NCBI RefSeq assembly: GCF_003569785.1
Contig: NZ_KZ983994.1
Location: 1 to 64,000, forward strand
Length of the DNA: 64,000 nt
Direction: 5' to 3'
Source: Leucobacter sp. wl10
GTDB taxonomy: Bacteria > Actinomycetota > Actinomycetes > Actinomycetales > Microbacteriaceae
Below the pieces are notes generated by a model. It saw nothing but the letters and a program-made list of their open reading frames with translations, did not search any database and was not told the origin of the DNA. A program made the position numbers and the translations under genes. Numbering within the stretch: the stretch's first letter is position 1; the number at the start of each line of letters is the position of its first letter. Shown here piece after piece: positions 42,459 through 51,412 of this stretch.

Positions 42459-43556
42459 TCAGCGCGCCGTGAACACGAGCAGGCTCCCGCGCCGCGCCAC
42501 CGCGGCTCCCGGCACGTCGATGGGTCCCTGCCCCCGCCAGTCGGTGACGAGCGCCGCCACCGCGAGGGTGTGCTCGCGGCTGAGATGGGAGCCGAAGCGG
42601 CGGGAGGCGACGGAGCGGATCACGCGCCCACGCAGCGCAGCCGGCAGCTCGGAAAGGACCGCAACCGGCATCTCGAAGGGCTCGGCGGCGGGATCTGCGA
42701 GCCCGGCACCGCCAGGCCCGGGATCGGCGGGCACGGGATCCGCGAGCGGAGCACCCGCGAGCGCCTCGTCCGCGAGCGCCTCGTCCGCGATCTCCTCGGC
42801 GAGCGCGTCGAGCGCGTCGGCGTCCTCACGGGCGAGGTCGGCGGTGCGCGCGAGCGCCTCCGCGACCCCCGGGCCCAGTTCGCGCTCGAGCTGCGGCAGC
42901 ACGCGCCGGCGCACCCGCACCCGCGCGTACGACGGGTCGTCGTTGTGCGGATCGCGCCACGGCTCCAGCCCCTGCTCGATGCAGGCGGCCGCGGTCGTTG
43001 CTCGGGTCACCGACGGTTTCTCGCCCAGGAAGGGGCGCAGGATCACCGCTCCGCCGTCCAACCCGCGCCGATCGGGGATCCCGGCGAGGCTGCGCAGCCC
43101 GGAGCCTCGGGCGAGCGCGAGCAGCACCTGCTCGGCCTGGTCGTCGCGGGTGTGCGCGGTGAGGATCGCCCGGGCTCCCGCCTCCCCCGCGGCCCGCGCG
43201 AACGCGCCGTACCGCGCCTCGCGCGCCGCCGCCTCCGGCCCGTCGCCCCGATCCGGCACCACCTCCACCCGGCGCACCAGCACCGGATCCAGACCGAGCC
43301 CGGCGCCCTGCTCCGCGGCGCGCGCCGCCACGGCGGCCGAACCCTCCTGCAGGCCGTGATCCACCACGATCGCCCCCGCGCGCACCCCCGCGCCGCGCGC
43401 CTCGAACGCCGTCGCCGCGGCGAGCGCGAGCGAGTCGGCCCCGCCCGAGAGCGCGACCAGCACGAGCGGGGCGGATCCCGCGCCCTCCGGCACGGGCCGC
43501 CCGACGAGCGCGCGCCGCACGGCCAGCCTGGTCTCGAGGGTCGCGCGCTGCACCAT
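42459..43556 (-). CDS. tilS: tRNA(Ile)-lysidine synthetase
   Basis: 365 residues. Modifies C34 of the isoleucine CAU-anticodon tRNA to lysidine. N-terminal PP-loop LVALSGGADSLALAAA, then IVVDHGLQEGS, LTAHTRDDQAEQ, and RRRVLPQLERELGPG. A low-complexity Ala/Asp/Glu/Pro stretch of about 50 residues (about 240-290, LADEALAGAPLADPVPAD) interrupts the family pattern before the C-terminal domain, and is unusual. ATG 43556 starts MVQRATLE; longer starts would give basic non-family sequence. Confidence 0.93.
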   Translation of the reverse strand: MVQRATLETRLAVRRALVGRPVPEGAGSAPLVLVALSGGADSLALAAATAFEARGAGVRAGAIVVDHGLQEGSAAVAARAAEQGAGLGLDPVLVRRVEVVPDRGDGPEAAAREARYGAFARAAGEAGARAILTAHTRDDQAEQVLLALARGSGLRSLAGIPDRRGLDGGAVILRPFLGEKPSVTRATTAAACIEQGLEPWRDPHNDDPSYARVRVRRRVLPQLERELGPGVAEALARTADLAREDADALDALAEEIADEALADEALAGAPLADPVPADPGPGGAGLADPAAEPFEMPVAVLSELPAALRGRVIRSVASRRFGSHLSREHTLAVAALVTDWRGQGPIDVPGAAVARRGSLLVFTAR

Positions 43557-43732
43557 AGCCCCACCGTAGCGGCATCGGCGCCGGGCATCGGCGCTCGGCG
43601 AGGAGAGAGCCGGGGATCCGGCCCTCCGGGCGCGAGGTCGGGCCCGTGGGCGTCGGGTACCCTTAGACGGGCAACGCACACCGAGGCGCGCACACTGGAG
43701 CGCAGCCCCGATCTACAGAAAGAGGAGCGCGC

Positions 43733-44224
43733 ATGGCCGCAGCATTCGACGCCGTCATCGAGATCCCGAAGGGGAGCCGCAACAAGTACGAGGTGGATCA
43801 CGAGACGGGCCGGGTGTACCTCGACCGCGTGCTCTACACGGGTTTCGTCTACCCCACCGACTACGGCTTCTTCGAGGAGACGCTCGGCGAGGACGGCGAT
43901 CCGCTCGATGTGCTGGTGCTGCTCGACTACCCCGTGTTCCCGGGCGTGGGCGTGAAGGTGCGCCCCGTCGGCGTGCTGAAGATGAGCGACGAGGCCGGCG
44001 GTGACGACAAGGTGATCGCGGTGCAGCACAAGGATCCGCGCTGGCAGCACATCCAGGACGTGGCCGACATCCCGGAGTACACCCGCAAGGAGATCGAGCA
44101 CTTCTTCGAGCGCTACAAGGACCTCGAGCCCGGCAAGTGGGTCAAGGTCGACGCGTGGGGATCGGCCGCCGACGCCGAGCGGCTCATCGTCGAGGCCCAG
44201 CAGCGCCTCGCGGCCCAGCACTGA
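43733..44224 (+). CDS. ppa: Inorganic pyrophosphatase
   Basis: 163 residues. Hydrolyses pyrophosphate to phosphate. Family I signature [13 protein letters not shown] with the metal-binding Asp residues; early residues [18 protein letters not shown] and [12 protein letters not shown] complete the active site. ATG 43733 follows AAAGAGGAGC. Divergent from tilS across 176 bp, convergent with the M23 peptidase. Its transcript is closed by two strong hairpins. Confidence 0.97.
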   Translation: MAAAFDAVIEIPKGSRNKYEVDHETGRVYLDRVLYTGFVYPTDYGFFEETLGEDGDPLDVLVLLDYPVFPGVGVKVRPVGVLKMSDEAGGDDKVIAVQHKDPRWQHIQDVADIPEYTRKEIEHFFERYKDLEPGKWVKVDAWGSAADAERLIVEAQQRLAAQH

Positions 44225-44239
44225 GGCGTCTGCGGGAAA

Positions 44240-44266
44240 GCCCCGTCGCGCACCGACCGACGGGGC
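44240..44266 (+). terminator. Hairpin after ppa
   Basis: Arms GCCCCGTCG (44240-44248) and CGACGGGGC (44258-44266) with a 9-nt loop, 16 bases after the ppa stop. No T-run, which is common for actinobacterial terminators. Confidence 0.6.
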
Positions 44267-44285
44267 GGGCACCGCGGAGAACTGC

Positions 44286-44322
44286 GAGCGGGCTCGGGAT
44301 CACCGCGATCCCGAGCCCGCTC
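44286..44322. terminator. Bidirectional hairpin between ppa and M23 peptidase genes
   Basis: Perfect 16-bp arms 44286-44301 (GAGCGGGCTCGGGATC) and 44307-44322 with a 5-nt loop ACCGC. It lies midway between two convergent genes, 18 bp from the peptidase stop, so it can end both transcripts. Confidence 0.8.
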
Positions 44323-44339
44323 CCGTCTGCCGGCCGGGC

Positions 44340-45650
44340 TCAGGGCAGCGGGATGAACTGGGCCGGGTCGAGGTAGTTGACCCAGTACTCGGTGCTGTAG
44401 CCCGGCGAGACCTCGAGGTGGAGGTGGCATCCGGTCACGTTGCCGGTCATCCCGACCCAGCCGATCAGCTGCCCGGCCTGCACGTACTGGCCGTTGCTGA
44501 CCGGAGGCCAGGTCTGCATGTGGGCGTAGCGGGTCTGATACCCGTTGTCCTGATTGAGGTAGACCATGTTGCCGCCGAAGTTGTCGACCCAGCCGGCGAT
44601 GCTGACCGTGCCCGAGGACGCGGCGACGATCGGCGTGCCGCACGACGCGGCGAGGTCGAGGCCGGTGTGGTCGGGGCGACCCGGGGACCGGAACCCCTCG
44701 GAGACCCAGCTGTCGACCGGCAGCACCCACCCCTGGTAGCCGGGGCCGGGCGGGGCGGGAGGGGCCGGAGCCCCCGGGGCGGGAGGCGCGGCCGGCCCGC
44801 CGCCGCCGCCCTGCCTGGCGAGCTCCTCGGCCTCTTTCCTGCGCCGCTCCTCCTCGGCGCGACGCTGCTCCTCCTCGATGCGCTGGCGCTCCTGGTAGCC
44901 CTCGACGGTCTTCGTGGTCTTGTCCTGCAGAGCCGTGAGCTTCAGCTCCAGGTCGGCCTGCTGCTGCTCCTGCGCGACGACCTTCTCGCGCTGGCCCTCG
45001 ACCGCCTGGGCGGCGGCCTGCTCGGCGGCCTGCTTCTCCTTGCTCAGCCGTTCGCGCTCGTCCTGCGCGGCCTTGGCCTGCTTGCCGAGCGATTCGGCGG
45101 TGTTCTTGGCCTGCTCGGCCTCCTCGGAGATGGCGGTGTTGCGCTCGGTGGCCTTCGACATCGAGGCCAGTCGGTCCAGCAGCGCGTCGGCGGTGCCGCC
45201 CTCGGACTCGAGAAACAGCTCGGTGCTGCGGTCGATTCCGCCCGAGCGGTACATCTGGGCGACGATCACGCCGGCCTGCTCCGCCGCGCGATCCGCCTCC
45301 TCTCGGCTCTTGTCGGCCTGCTCCTTGAGCGTGCGCGCCTTGTCGGTCGCGGCTTGGAACGCCTGCTCGGCCTGCTGAAACTCCTGGTAGGCCGCGGCCT
45401 GGGCATTGCGCAGGCGATCGAGCTCCTTGGCGCCCGCCGCGATGAGCCCCTTGATCTGGGTCACCTGATCGGCGGCAGCCGCCTCGTTCTGCTTCGCCGC
45501 CTGCACGTCGTCCCAGGTCGGCAGGTCGAGCGCCTGAGCCGGCGCCGCCCCCGTCGTCGTCGATCCGCCGGCCAGCAGCGCGGCGGCGAGAATGCAGGCA
45601 CCGATGAGGCCGATCGTGCGCTTCGTCGTTCCGTTTCTCCGGTTCGGCAT
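44340..45650 (-). CDS. Secreted coiled-coil M23 peptidase (peptidoglycan hydrolase)
   Basis: 436 residues. N-terminal signal (TKRTIGLIGACILAAALLAG), then a long charged coiled coil (about 45-280, rich in Ala/Glu/Gln/Lys) like that of EnvC/CwlO, a Gly/Pro/Ala-rich linker (about 283-305), and a C-terminal M23 LytM domain. Metal ligands: HTGLDLA (His, Asp) and GCHLHLEV (HxH). The catalytic motif is intact, so it probably cuts peptidoglycan peptides. Start ATG 45650 has GGATAGG 4-5 nt before. No partner FtsX/FtsE genes are nearby. Confidence 0.9.
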   Translation of the reverse strand: MPNRRNGTTKRTIGLIGACILAAALLAGGSTTTGAAPAQALDLPTWDDVQAAKQNEAAAADQVTQIKGLIAAGAKELDRLRNAQAAAYQEFQQAEQAFQAATDKARTLKEQADKSREEADRAAEQAGVIVAQMYRSGGIDRSTELFLESEGGTADALLDRLASMSKATERNTAISEEAEQAKNTAESLGKQAKAAQDERERLSKEKQAAEQAAAQAVEGQREKVVAQEQQQADLELKLTALQDKTTKTVEGYQERQRIEEEQRRAEEERRRKEAEELARQGGGGGPAAPPAPGAPAPPAPPGPGYQGWVLPVDSWVSEGFRSPGRPDHTGLDLAASCGTPIVAASSGTVSIAGWVDNFGGNMVYLNQDNGYQTRYAHMQTWPPVSNGQYVQAGQLIGWVGMTGNVTGCHLHLEVSPGYSTEYWVNYLDPAQFIPLP

Positions 45651-45706
45651 GCCTATCCGACTCCCCTCGGGTCACTCTGGTCCACGTATACGCTAGCATC
45701 CTCTCG
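45651..45706 (-). promoter_or_regulatory. Upstream region of the M23 peptidase
   Basis: Reading leftward (- strand), the gap before the peptidase contains TAGCGTATACG, an AT-richer -10-like box about 40 nt before the ATG, and the ribosome site GGATAGG directly before the start. No clear -35. The rest of the gap to the Lrp stop at 45852 has no gene. Confidence 0.35.
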
Positions 45707-45851
45707 CCCGGACGCCCCGAGGCCGCGCGGCGCAGCCGGATGATGGCGCGGCGCCCGTCCGAGGTGCGAACCGGGCCCGATTCCGGAGGGCGCAGGCGAA
45801 CGAACCCGGCGCAGGCGACGCCGCTCGCGGGGGCGGGGTGCGGGTCGGCCC

Positions 45852-46313
45852 TCAGTCGACGTTCAGCAGCCCGGTCACCCGGTACGGGATCACCTCGCGC
45901 AGGAACAGGCTCGTCGAGGTGCGCGTGATCCCGGGGCAGAGCCGGATCTCCTCGCTGACTCGATAGAGATCGTCGGGATCACGCGCGACGACCCGCAGCA
46001 GCAGATCGGTGCTGCCCGCGGGTGCGAAGCACTCGAGCACCTCGGGGATGTCGGCGAGCGCGGCGATCGCCTCGCCGATCTGGTGCTGATCGAGCTCGAC
46101 CTGCACACTCGCGCCCACGGGCCGCCCGAGCGCCCGCGGCGTGATCCGAGAGCTGTGCAGCCGCAGCGCACCGGCCTCGCGCAGCTTCTCCAGCCTGGCC
46201 TGCACCGTGCCGCGCGCGAGCCCGAGCCTGGTCGCGATCATCGCCGTCGGCATCCGCGCATCCTGATCGAGCAGCAGCAGGATACGCCGATCTGTCGTAT
46301 CGATCTCTCTCAT
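45852..46313 (-). CDS. Lrp/AsnC-family transcriptional regulator
   Basis: 153 residues from ATG 46313. [44 protein letters not shown]; then an AsnC/RAM domain ([42 protein letters not shown]). A longer start at 46364 would add 17 residues. TAGGGT 7 nt before the ATG suggests a leaderless message. It is divergent from an MFS transporter across 202 bp and probably controls it in response to an amino acid. Confidence 0.87.
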   Translation of the reverse strand: MREIDTTDRRILLLLDQDARMPTAMIATRLGLARGTVQARLEKLREAGALRLHSSRITPRALGRPVGASVQVELDQHQIGEAIAALADIPEVLECFAPAGSTDLLLRVVARDPDDLYRVSEEIRLCPGITRTSTSLFLREVIPYRVTGLLNVD

Positions 46314-46515
46314 TCTGACCACCCTATGGACATCCAACGCGGGTGGATTGATCATATCGCTCAATTCAGACGTCGCCGCTTGCGCAGATCGATGCCCGTG
46401 CGATGGAATGTCTCACGTGCCGGCAGACACCCCCGCCGCACGAGTCGAATCGCCCGCAGCACCCCGCGGGCAGACCGCGGACGCACCACCCCTGCGCCCG
46501 GAGAAGGAGCCCGCC

Positions 46516-47775
46516 ATGCGCGCGACCGCTGCCGCACCGCTCAGCACCCCGAGCCCCGCGGTTCCACCCCTCCCGCTGCACCGCCCGCGTGCGCGGGTCG
46601 CGCTCACCGCGCTCGCGCTGTTCGCGCTGCTCGTGAGCGCCAACCTCAGCACCCCGCTGTTCCCGCTGCTCGAGACGCGCCTGGGCATCGGATCGCTCGG
46701 GATCGCGATCGCGTTCTCCAGCTATGTGCTCTCGCTGATCGCGGGGTTGATCCTGTTCCGCCGCGTCGCCGACCGGGTCAATCGCCGCACGGTGCTCATC
46801 GCAGCACTCGCGGCCGCGGCGCTCGCCACCGCGGCCCTCGCATTCGCGCCGACGCTCGGATGGTTCTGCGTCGCCCGCGCCGTGCAGGGCATCGCGGTGG
46901 CGTGCGCCACGGGCACCGGCTCGGGAGCGCTGCGGGCCCTGCTGCCGGGCCGGCCGGCGCTCGTCGGCCGGCTCACGCTGCTCGCGACGTCGGGCGGCGT
47001 CGCCGCCGGGCCGATCACGGGCGGGCTGCTCTCCCTCGTGGGCGCGCCGCTCCAGACCCCGTATCTCGTCGTGGCCGTGGTGCTCGCCGCGCTCGTGCCG
47101 GTCGTCGTCGCCGTCGCGCCCCACGGGGAGTGCGCGCCTCAGCCGGGCGGGATCGCCCTCGCCGACGCCCCCGACCCCCGACCCGACGCCCCGGGTGCCG
47201 CCGGGCGCAACGATCCCGCGGCCGCGCACGCCTTCCGGGTCGCGGCGGCGACCGGCTTCCTCAGCTTCACCGTCTTCGGCTTCTGCCTCTCCCTGGCGCC
47301 CTCGCACTTCGCGACGATCGCGGGCACCGACTCGCGGCCGGTCATCGGACTCCTCGCGGCGGCGACCCTCGCCGCCTCCGCCCTCGTGCAGCTCGTACCG
47401 CTGTCGGGGCGCTGGCGCCTGCCGGTCGGTCTCGGCGTGCTCGCGCTCGCGCTCGTCGGCATCGCCGCCGCGGGCGCCGCGGGCGCCGTCTGGGGCCTCG
47501 TCGCCGCGAGCGCGCTCGCGGGAGCGGGCCAGGGCGTCGCGTTCCAGGCCGCCTTCACGGCGGCGACCGCGGCGGTGCACCCGCTGCGCCACGCCTCCAC
47601 CGTCAGCGCGATCTACACGGTGACCTATCTCGGCAGCGCGGCGCCCGTCATCGCGCTCGGCGCTCTCGCCGAACGGCTGGGGCTCCCCGGCGCGGTCGTG
47701 CTGTTCGCGCTGTCCGCGGCCGCGGCCGCCCTGCTGCTCGCGTGGGTCGGCGGGCGATCGCGCACCGCCGCGTGA
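46516..47775 (+). CDS. MFS transporter
   Basis: 419 residues with about 12 membrane segments. The typical first-loop motif is [15 protein letters not shown] (GxLaDRxGrrxxl form) and the second half begins around residue 230. ATG 46516 follows GGAGAAGGAG; longer starts would add polar residues with no match. Divergent from the Lrp regulator and convergent with the FadR-type regulator (15 bp between stops). Substrate unknown; an amino acid or drug efflux role is possible because of the Lrp neighbour. Confidence 0.87.
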   Translation: MRATAAAPLSTPSPAVPPLPLHRPRARVALTALALFALLVSANLSTPLFPLLETRLGIGSLGIAIAFSSYVLSLIAGLILFRRVADRVNRRTVLIAALAAAALATAALAFAPTLGWFCVARAVQGIAVACATGTGSGALRALLPGRPALVGRLTLLATSGGVAAGPITGGLLSLVGAPLQTPYLVVAVVLAALVPVVVAVAPHGECAPQPGGIALADAPDPRPDAPGAAGRNDPAAAHAFRVAAATGFLSFTVFGFCLSLAPSHFATIAGTDSRPVIGLLAAATLAASALVQLVPLSGRWRLPVGLGVLALALVGIAAAGAAGAVWGLVAASALAGAGQGVAFQAAFTAATAAVHPLRHASTVSAIYTVTYLGSAAPVIALGALAERLGLPGAVVLFALSAAAAALLLAWVGGRSRTAA

Positions 47776-47790
47776 TCCCGCGCACCCGCC

Positions 47791-48549
47791 TCACTCGGCG
47801 AGCGCGGCGAGCGCGCGCCGGTCGAGGTCGCTCTCGACGAGCCGCCCGAAGCGATCGGCCACGGCTCGCCGGGCGATCCGGTTCGCCTGCTCGCCGTCGC
47901 GCCGCTCGATCGCGGCGAAGAGCCCGCGGTCGATCGCCGCGGACTCGAGCTTCAACCGGTTGTCATGGTGCTCGCCCTCGACATCGTGCTGGATGATCGC
48001 GCGCAGCACCCCCGACACGGCCTGGCCCGTGAGGCGCAGCACCTCGTTGCCGCTCGCCTCCCAGATGGCCTCGTGGAACTCGATGTCTGCGGCTGCGAAC
48101 GTGTCGGCGTTCGCCTCGGCGTCGCGCTCCATCTGCTCGATCGCGGCGCGCATCCGGGCCAGCTGATCGGCGTCGTGCCGCACGGCCGCGAGCCGGCTCG
48201 TGGTGCCCTCGAGCACCACGCGGTACTCGACGAGCGAGGAGACGTCGAGCGCGTCGGTGGCGATCATCGCGCGAAGGGAGCGCGACAGGTTCTTCGACGA
48301 CGGCGCGAGCACCACCGGGCCGCCGCGCGTCCCCGGTCGGGATTCGAGCAGCCCCATGCTCTGCAGCACGCGGAGCGCCTCGCGCACCGTCGGGCGGCTC
48401 ACGCCGAACTGCACCATCAGGTCCCGCTCGCTGGCGAGCTGCGATCCGACCGGGATTTCGCCGGAGACGATGGCCTGCTCGATCTGATCGACGATGCGCT
48501 GATAGGTATGCACGGGCACCGCCGGCTCGAAGCTGTGAGTCGTGGACAC
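47791..48549 (-). CDS. FadR-type GntR transcriptional regulator (FCD domain)
   Basis: 252 residues. Winged helix at about 15-85 (YQRIVDQIEQAIVSGEIPVGSQLASERDLMVQFGVSRPTVREALRVLQ, SRPGTRGGPVV) and an all-helical FCD effector domain. Of the usual metal ligands, Asp and His of ADIEFHEAIW are present, and a His lies in IIQHD, but the usual EHxxI has become ESAAI, so metal binding may be weakened. GTG 48549. It is divergent from the peptide-type ABC operon. The TGGYCTTACCA dyads before that operon and before the LeuB-like gene match the FadR/LldR family operator TGGTNNNACCA and suggest this protein controls both. Confidence 0.88.
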   Translation of the reverse strand: MSTTHSFEPAVPVHTYQRIVDQIEQAIVSGEIPVGSQLASERDLMVQFGVSRPTVREALRVLQSMGLLESRPGTRGGPVVLAPSSKNLSRSLRAMIATDALDVSSLVEYRVVLEGTTSRLAAVRHDADQLARMRAAIEQMERDAEANADTFAAADIEFHEAIWEASGNEVLRLTGQAVSGVLRAIIQHDVEGEHHDNRLKLESAAIDRGLFAAIERRDGEQANRIARRAVADRFGRLVESDLDRRALAALAE

Positions 48550-48616
48550 CTGAGTCTCTTCCTGATCGCTGCGCAGCGCGGCCGCCGGTCCCGGTCGCGT
48601 GATTCGATGATAGCGC

Positions 48617-48644
48617 CCACTTAAGTGGCCTTACCATGTATCCT
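48617..48644 (+). promoter_or_regulatory. GntR operator and promoter before the ABC operon
   Basis: TGGCCTTACCA at 48626-48636 matches the TGGTNNNACCA form of FadR/LldR-type operators with one change. It overlaps a perfect 12-bp palindrome CCACTTAAGTGG (48617-48628). A TATCCT box at 48639-48644 starts 2 nt after it, so a bound regulator would block RNA polymerase. The rest of the gap to the binding-protein start (48645-48788) holds no gene that I see. Confidence 0.6.
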
Positions 48645-48788
48645 GGTTCGAAATCTTTCGAGATTTGGCACCACGCAGTACCCGTCCCGCGAATACGCTG
48701 TGCAGTGCGGAACGGCGACCGGGCATTGCCGCCCGCGCACACCCCCACCAGCGGACCCGGATCCCGGGGCCCGAGTCACAGGAAAGCA

Positions 48789-50309
48789 ATGATGCGATAC
48801 AGGAATGCGATTCTCACCACGGCCGCGCTCGCAACCGCGGCCGTCGTCGGCCTGGCCGGCTGCTCCGCCGGCGCCGGCAGCAGCTCGGGCGGCGCCGGTG
48901 ACAGCCCCACCACCGCGACCATCGCCCTCACCGGCACCCCGACCAACCTCGATTTCACCACCACGGCCGGGTCCGCGATTCCGCAGGCCCTGATGTCGAA
49001 CGTCTACGAGGGCCTCGTCGAACTCGACCAGTCGGGCGAGATCGCCCCGCTCCTCGCGAAGGACTGGACGGTCAGCGAAGATCGCAAGACCTACACCTTC
49101 ACGCTGCAGGAGGGCGTCACCTTCTCGAACGGCGACGAGTTCACCGCCGATGACGTGAAGTTCAGCTTCGATCGCGTCAAGACCGACTGGGTGTCGAGCC
49201 TCAAGGCGAAGATGGACGTCGTCGAGAGCGTCGACGTCGTCTCTCCCACCGAGGTGTCGGTGAGCCTGAGCGCGCCTTCGAACGCCTGGCTCTTCAGTCT
49301 CGCCACGCCGGTCGGCGCGATCTTCTCCGAGCAGGGCGTCGACGACCTGGCCGGCACCCCCGTCGGCACCGGCCCCTACGCGGTCGAGCAGTGGACGCCG
49401 AACGAGAGCCTCGTGCTCAAGACCCGCGACGACTACTGGGGCGAGGCACCCGGCGTCGAGCAGGTCACGCTCAAGTACTTCGCAGACGCCACCGCGACCA
49501 CGAATGCGCTGCAGACCGGCGACGTCGACGCGATCGCCAACCTGCAGGCCCCCGAACTGCTCTCGAGCTTCGAGGCCGACGACAAGTTCGTCGTGACCAC
49601 CGGCACTTCGAGCGGCGAGGTCTCGCTCTCGCTGAACAACCAGGCGGCGCCCTTCGACGACGTCCGCGTGCGCCAGGCCGTGCTCTACGCGCTCGACAAG
49701 CAGGCGATCCTCGACACCGCTTGGAACGGCTACGGCTCGCTCGTCGCGACGTACGCGACCCCGACCGATCCGTACTACGAGGATCTGGGCGACAGGTACC
49801 CGTACGACCCCCAGAAGGCCAGGGACCTGCTCAAGGAGGCCGGCAAGGAGAACCTCGACATCACCTTCACCGTGCCGACGCGCCCCTACGCGCAGGCCGT
49901 CTCCGAGATCGTCGTCTCCCAGCTCAAGGACGTCGGCATCAACGCGACGATCGAGTCGGCCGAGTTCCCCGCGGTATGGCTCGATCAGGTCTTCACCAAG
50001 CACGACTACCAGATGACCACCGTGCTCGCCGTCGAGGCCCGCGACATCCTCACCGTCTTCAACGACCCGAACTACTACATCGGGTACGACAACTCGAAGA
50101 TCGCCCCGATCGCCGCGAAAGCCGATGCCGCCGACGAGGCCGGCTACGTCGACGGCATGAAGCAGGTCGCCAAGCAGATCGTGGACGACGCCGCATCGGG
50201 CGTGCTGTTCCTCTTCCCGAACATCACCGTCGCGAAGGCGAACCTCCAGGGCATGCCCGAGAACGCCATCGTCGAGGCGCTCGATCTGACCAACCTGAGC
50301 TGGAAGTAA
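48789..50309 (+). CDS. SBP_bac_5 substrate-binding lipoprotein of an Opp/Dpp-type importer
   Basis: 506 residues. Signal peptide with lipobox LAGC (Cys about 25), a Ser/Gly linker, then family 5 features: SNVYEGLVELDQSGEIAPLLAKDW, YTFTLQEGVTFSNGDEFTADDVKFSFDR, GTGPYAVEQW, FDDVRVRQAVLYALDKQAI. It collects peptides, nickel, opines or other amides outside the cell. ATG 48789 follows AGGAAAG; ATG 48792 is also possible. First gene of the importer operon under the GntR operator. The true ligand is not readable. Confidence 0.9.
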   Translation: MMRYRNAILTTAALATAAVVGLAGCSAGAGSSSGGAGDSPTTATIALTGTPTNLDFTTTAGSAIPQALMSNVYEGLVELDQSGEIAPLLAKDWTVSEDRKTYTFTLQEGVTFSNGDEFTADDVKFSFDRVKTDWVSSLKAKMDVVESVDVVSPTEVSVSLSAPSNAWLFSLATPVGAIFSEQGVDDLAGTPVGTGPYAVEQWTPNESLVLKTRDDYWGEAPGVEQVTLKYFADATATTNALQTGDVDAIANLQAPELLSSFEADDKFVVTTGTSSGEVSLSLNNQAAPFDDVRVRQAVLYALDKQAILDTAWNGYGSLVATYATPTDPYYEDLGDRYPYDPQKARDLLKEAGKENLDITFTVPTRPYAQAVSEIVVSQLKDVGINATIESAEFPAVWLDQVFTKHDYQMTTVLAVEARDILTVFNDPNYYIGYDNSKIAPIAAKADAADEAGYVDGMKQVAKQIVDDAASGVLFLFPNITVAKANLQGMPENAIVEALDLTNLSWK

Positions 50310-50333
50310 GCGGCCCCGCGCCCTCCTTCCCAA

Positions 50334-50388
50334 GGGTGAGCAGTTGCGATCTGGAACGAGGCTGACGAAGGCCGACAACCGCTCACCC
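50334..50388. repeat. Imperfect palindrome between lipoprotein and permease genes
   Basis: Arms 50334-50346 (GGGTGAGCAGTTG) and 50376-50388 pair with one mismatch around a 29-nt loop. In the gap between the substrate-binding gene and the first permease it could slow transcription so that more binding protein is made, or be another dispersed palindromic repeat. Confidence 0.55.
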
Positions 50389-50462
50389 GCGGGGCGGGGC
50401 TCTCACCACCCGGTCGCGGGGGCGCCCTCCCCGCGCATCACCCCCGACCCCGAGGAACCCGC

Positions 50463-51410
50463 ATGGCCATACGGATCCTGATCAATCTCGCGAGATTCGC
50501 GGCGACGTACGTCGTCGCCACGGTCGTCGTGTTCCTCTTCATGCGCCTGATCCCGGGCGACCCCGCCCAGATCGCGCTCGGCGTGAACGCCACCCCCGAG
50601 CTGCTCGAGCAGACGCGCAAGGAGTTCGGCACCGACCGGCCGCTCATCGTGCAGTACTTCGAGTGGTTCGGCGGGCTGCTGCGCGGCGACTTCGGCACCT
50701 CGTACGTGACCCGCACCGACATCAGCCCGATGGTGCTCGACCGCGTGCAGGTCAGCCTCATCCTCGTGCTCACCGCCATGGCGGTCGCCCTGCTCGTCGC
50801 GATCCCGCTCGGCACCTGGGCCGCCGTCAGGCACCGCAGCTTCTCGGGCGTCGCCATCGGCCTCGGCTCGCAGATCGGCGTCGCGATCCCCGGCTTCCTC
50901 GCCGGCATCCTGCTCGTCATGATCTTCGCGGTCGGCCTCGGCTGGCTCCCCGCGAACGGCTGGACCGCCCCGTCCGAGGGCTTCGGGGACTTCATCCGCA
51001 GGTTGATCCTGCCCGTCGTCGCGCTCGCCTCCGTGCAGGGCGCGATCCTCACCCGCTACGTGCGCTCCGCCGTGCTCGAGGTGATGAGCGAGGACTACCT
51101 CCGCACCGCGCGCGCCAAGGGCCTCAGCAAGAACGGCGCCCTGCTCAAGCACGGCCTCCGCAACGCCGCGATCCCCGTGATCACCGTGACCGGCGTGCAG
51201 ATCGCGGCGCTCATCATCGGCGCCGTGGTGATCGAGCGCGTGTTCGTGATCCCGGGCCTCGGATCGATGCTGCTCGACGCCGTCGGCAACCGCGACATGC
51301 TCACCGTGCAGTCGGTCGTGATGGTGCTCGTCGCGATCACGCTGATCCTCAACCTCGTCGTCGATGTGCTCTACACGCTCATCGACCCGCGCCTGCGAAG
51401 GAGCGCCTAG
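50463..51410 (+). CDS. dppB: Opp/Dpp-type ABC importer permease B
   Basis: 315 residues with six membrane segments and a BPD_transp_1 domain. N-terminal RFAATYVVATVVVFLFMRLIPGDPAQI matches DppB/OppB. Coupling motif YLRTARAKGLSKNGALLKHGLRNAAIPVI is clear. ATG 50463, 153 bp after the lipoprotein. Symbol given for family only; the transported compound is unknown. Confidence 0.88.
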   Translation: MAIRILINLARFAATYVVATVVVFLFMRLIPGDPAQIALGVNATPELLEQTRKEFGTDRPLIVQYFEWFGGLLRGDFGTSYVTRTDISPMVLDRVQVSLILVLTAMAVALLVAIPLGTWAAVRHRSFSGVAIGLGSQIGVAIPGFLAGILLVMIFAVGLGWLPANGWTAPSEGFGDFIRRLILPVVALASVQGAILTRYVRSAVLEVMSEDYLRTARAKGLSKNGALLKHGLRNAAIPVITVTGVQIAALIIGAVVIERVFVIPGLGSMLLDAVGNRDMLTVQSVVMVLVAITLILNLVVDVLYTLIDPRLRRSA

Positions 51411-51412
51411 CC

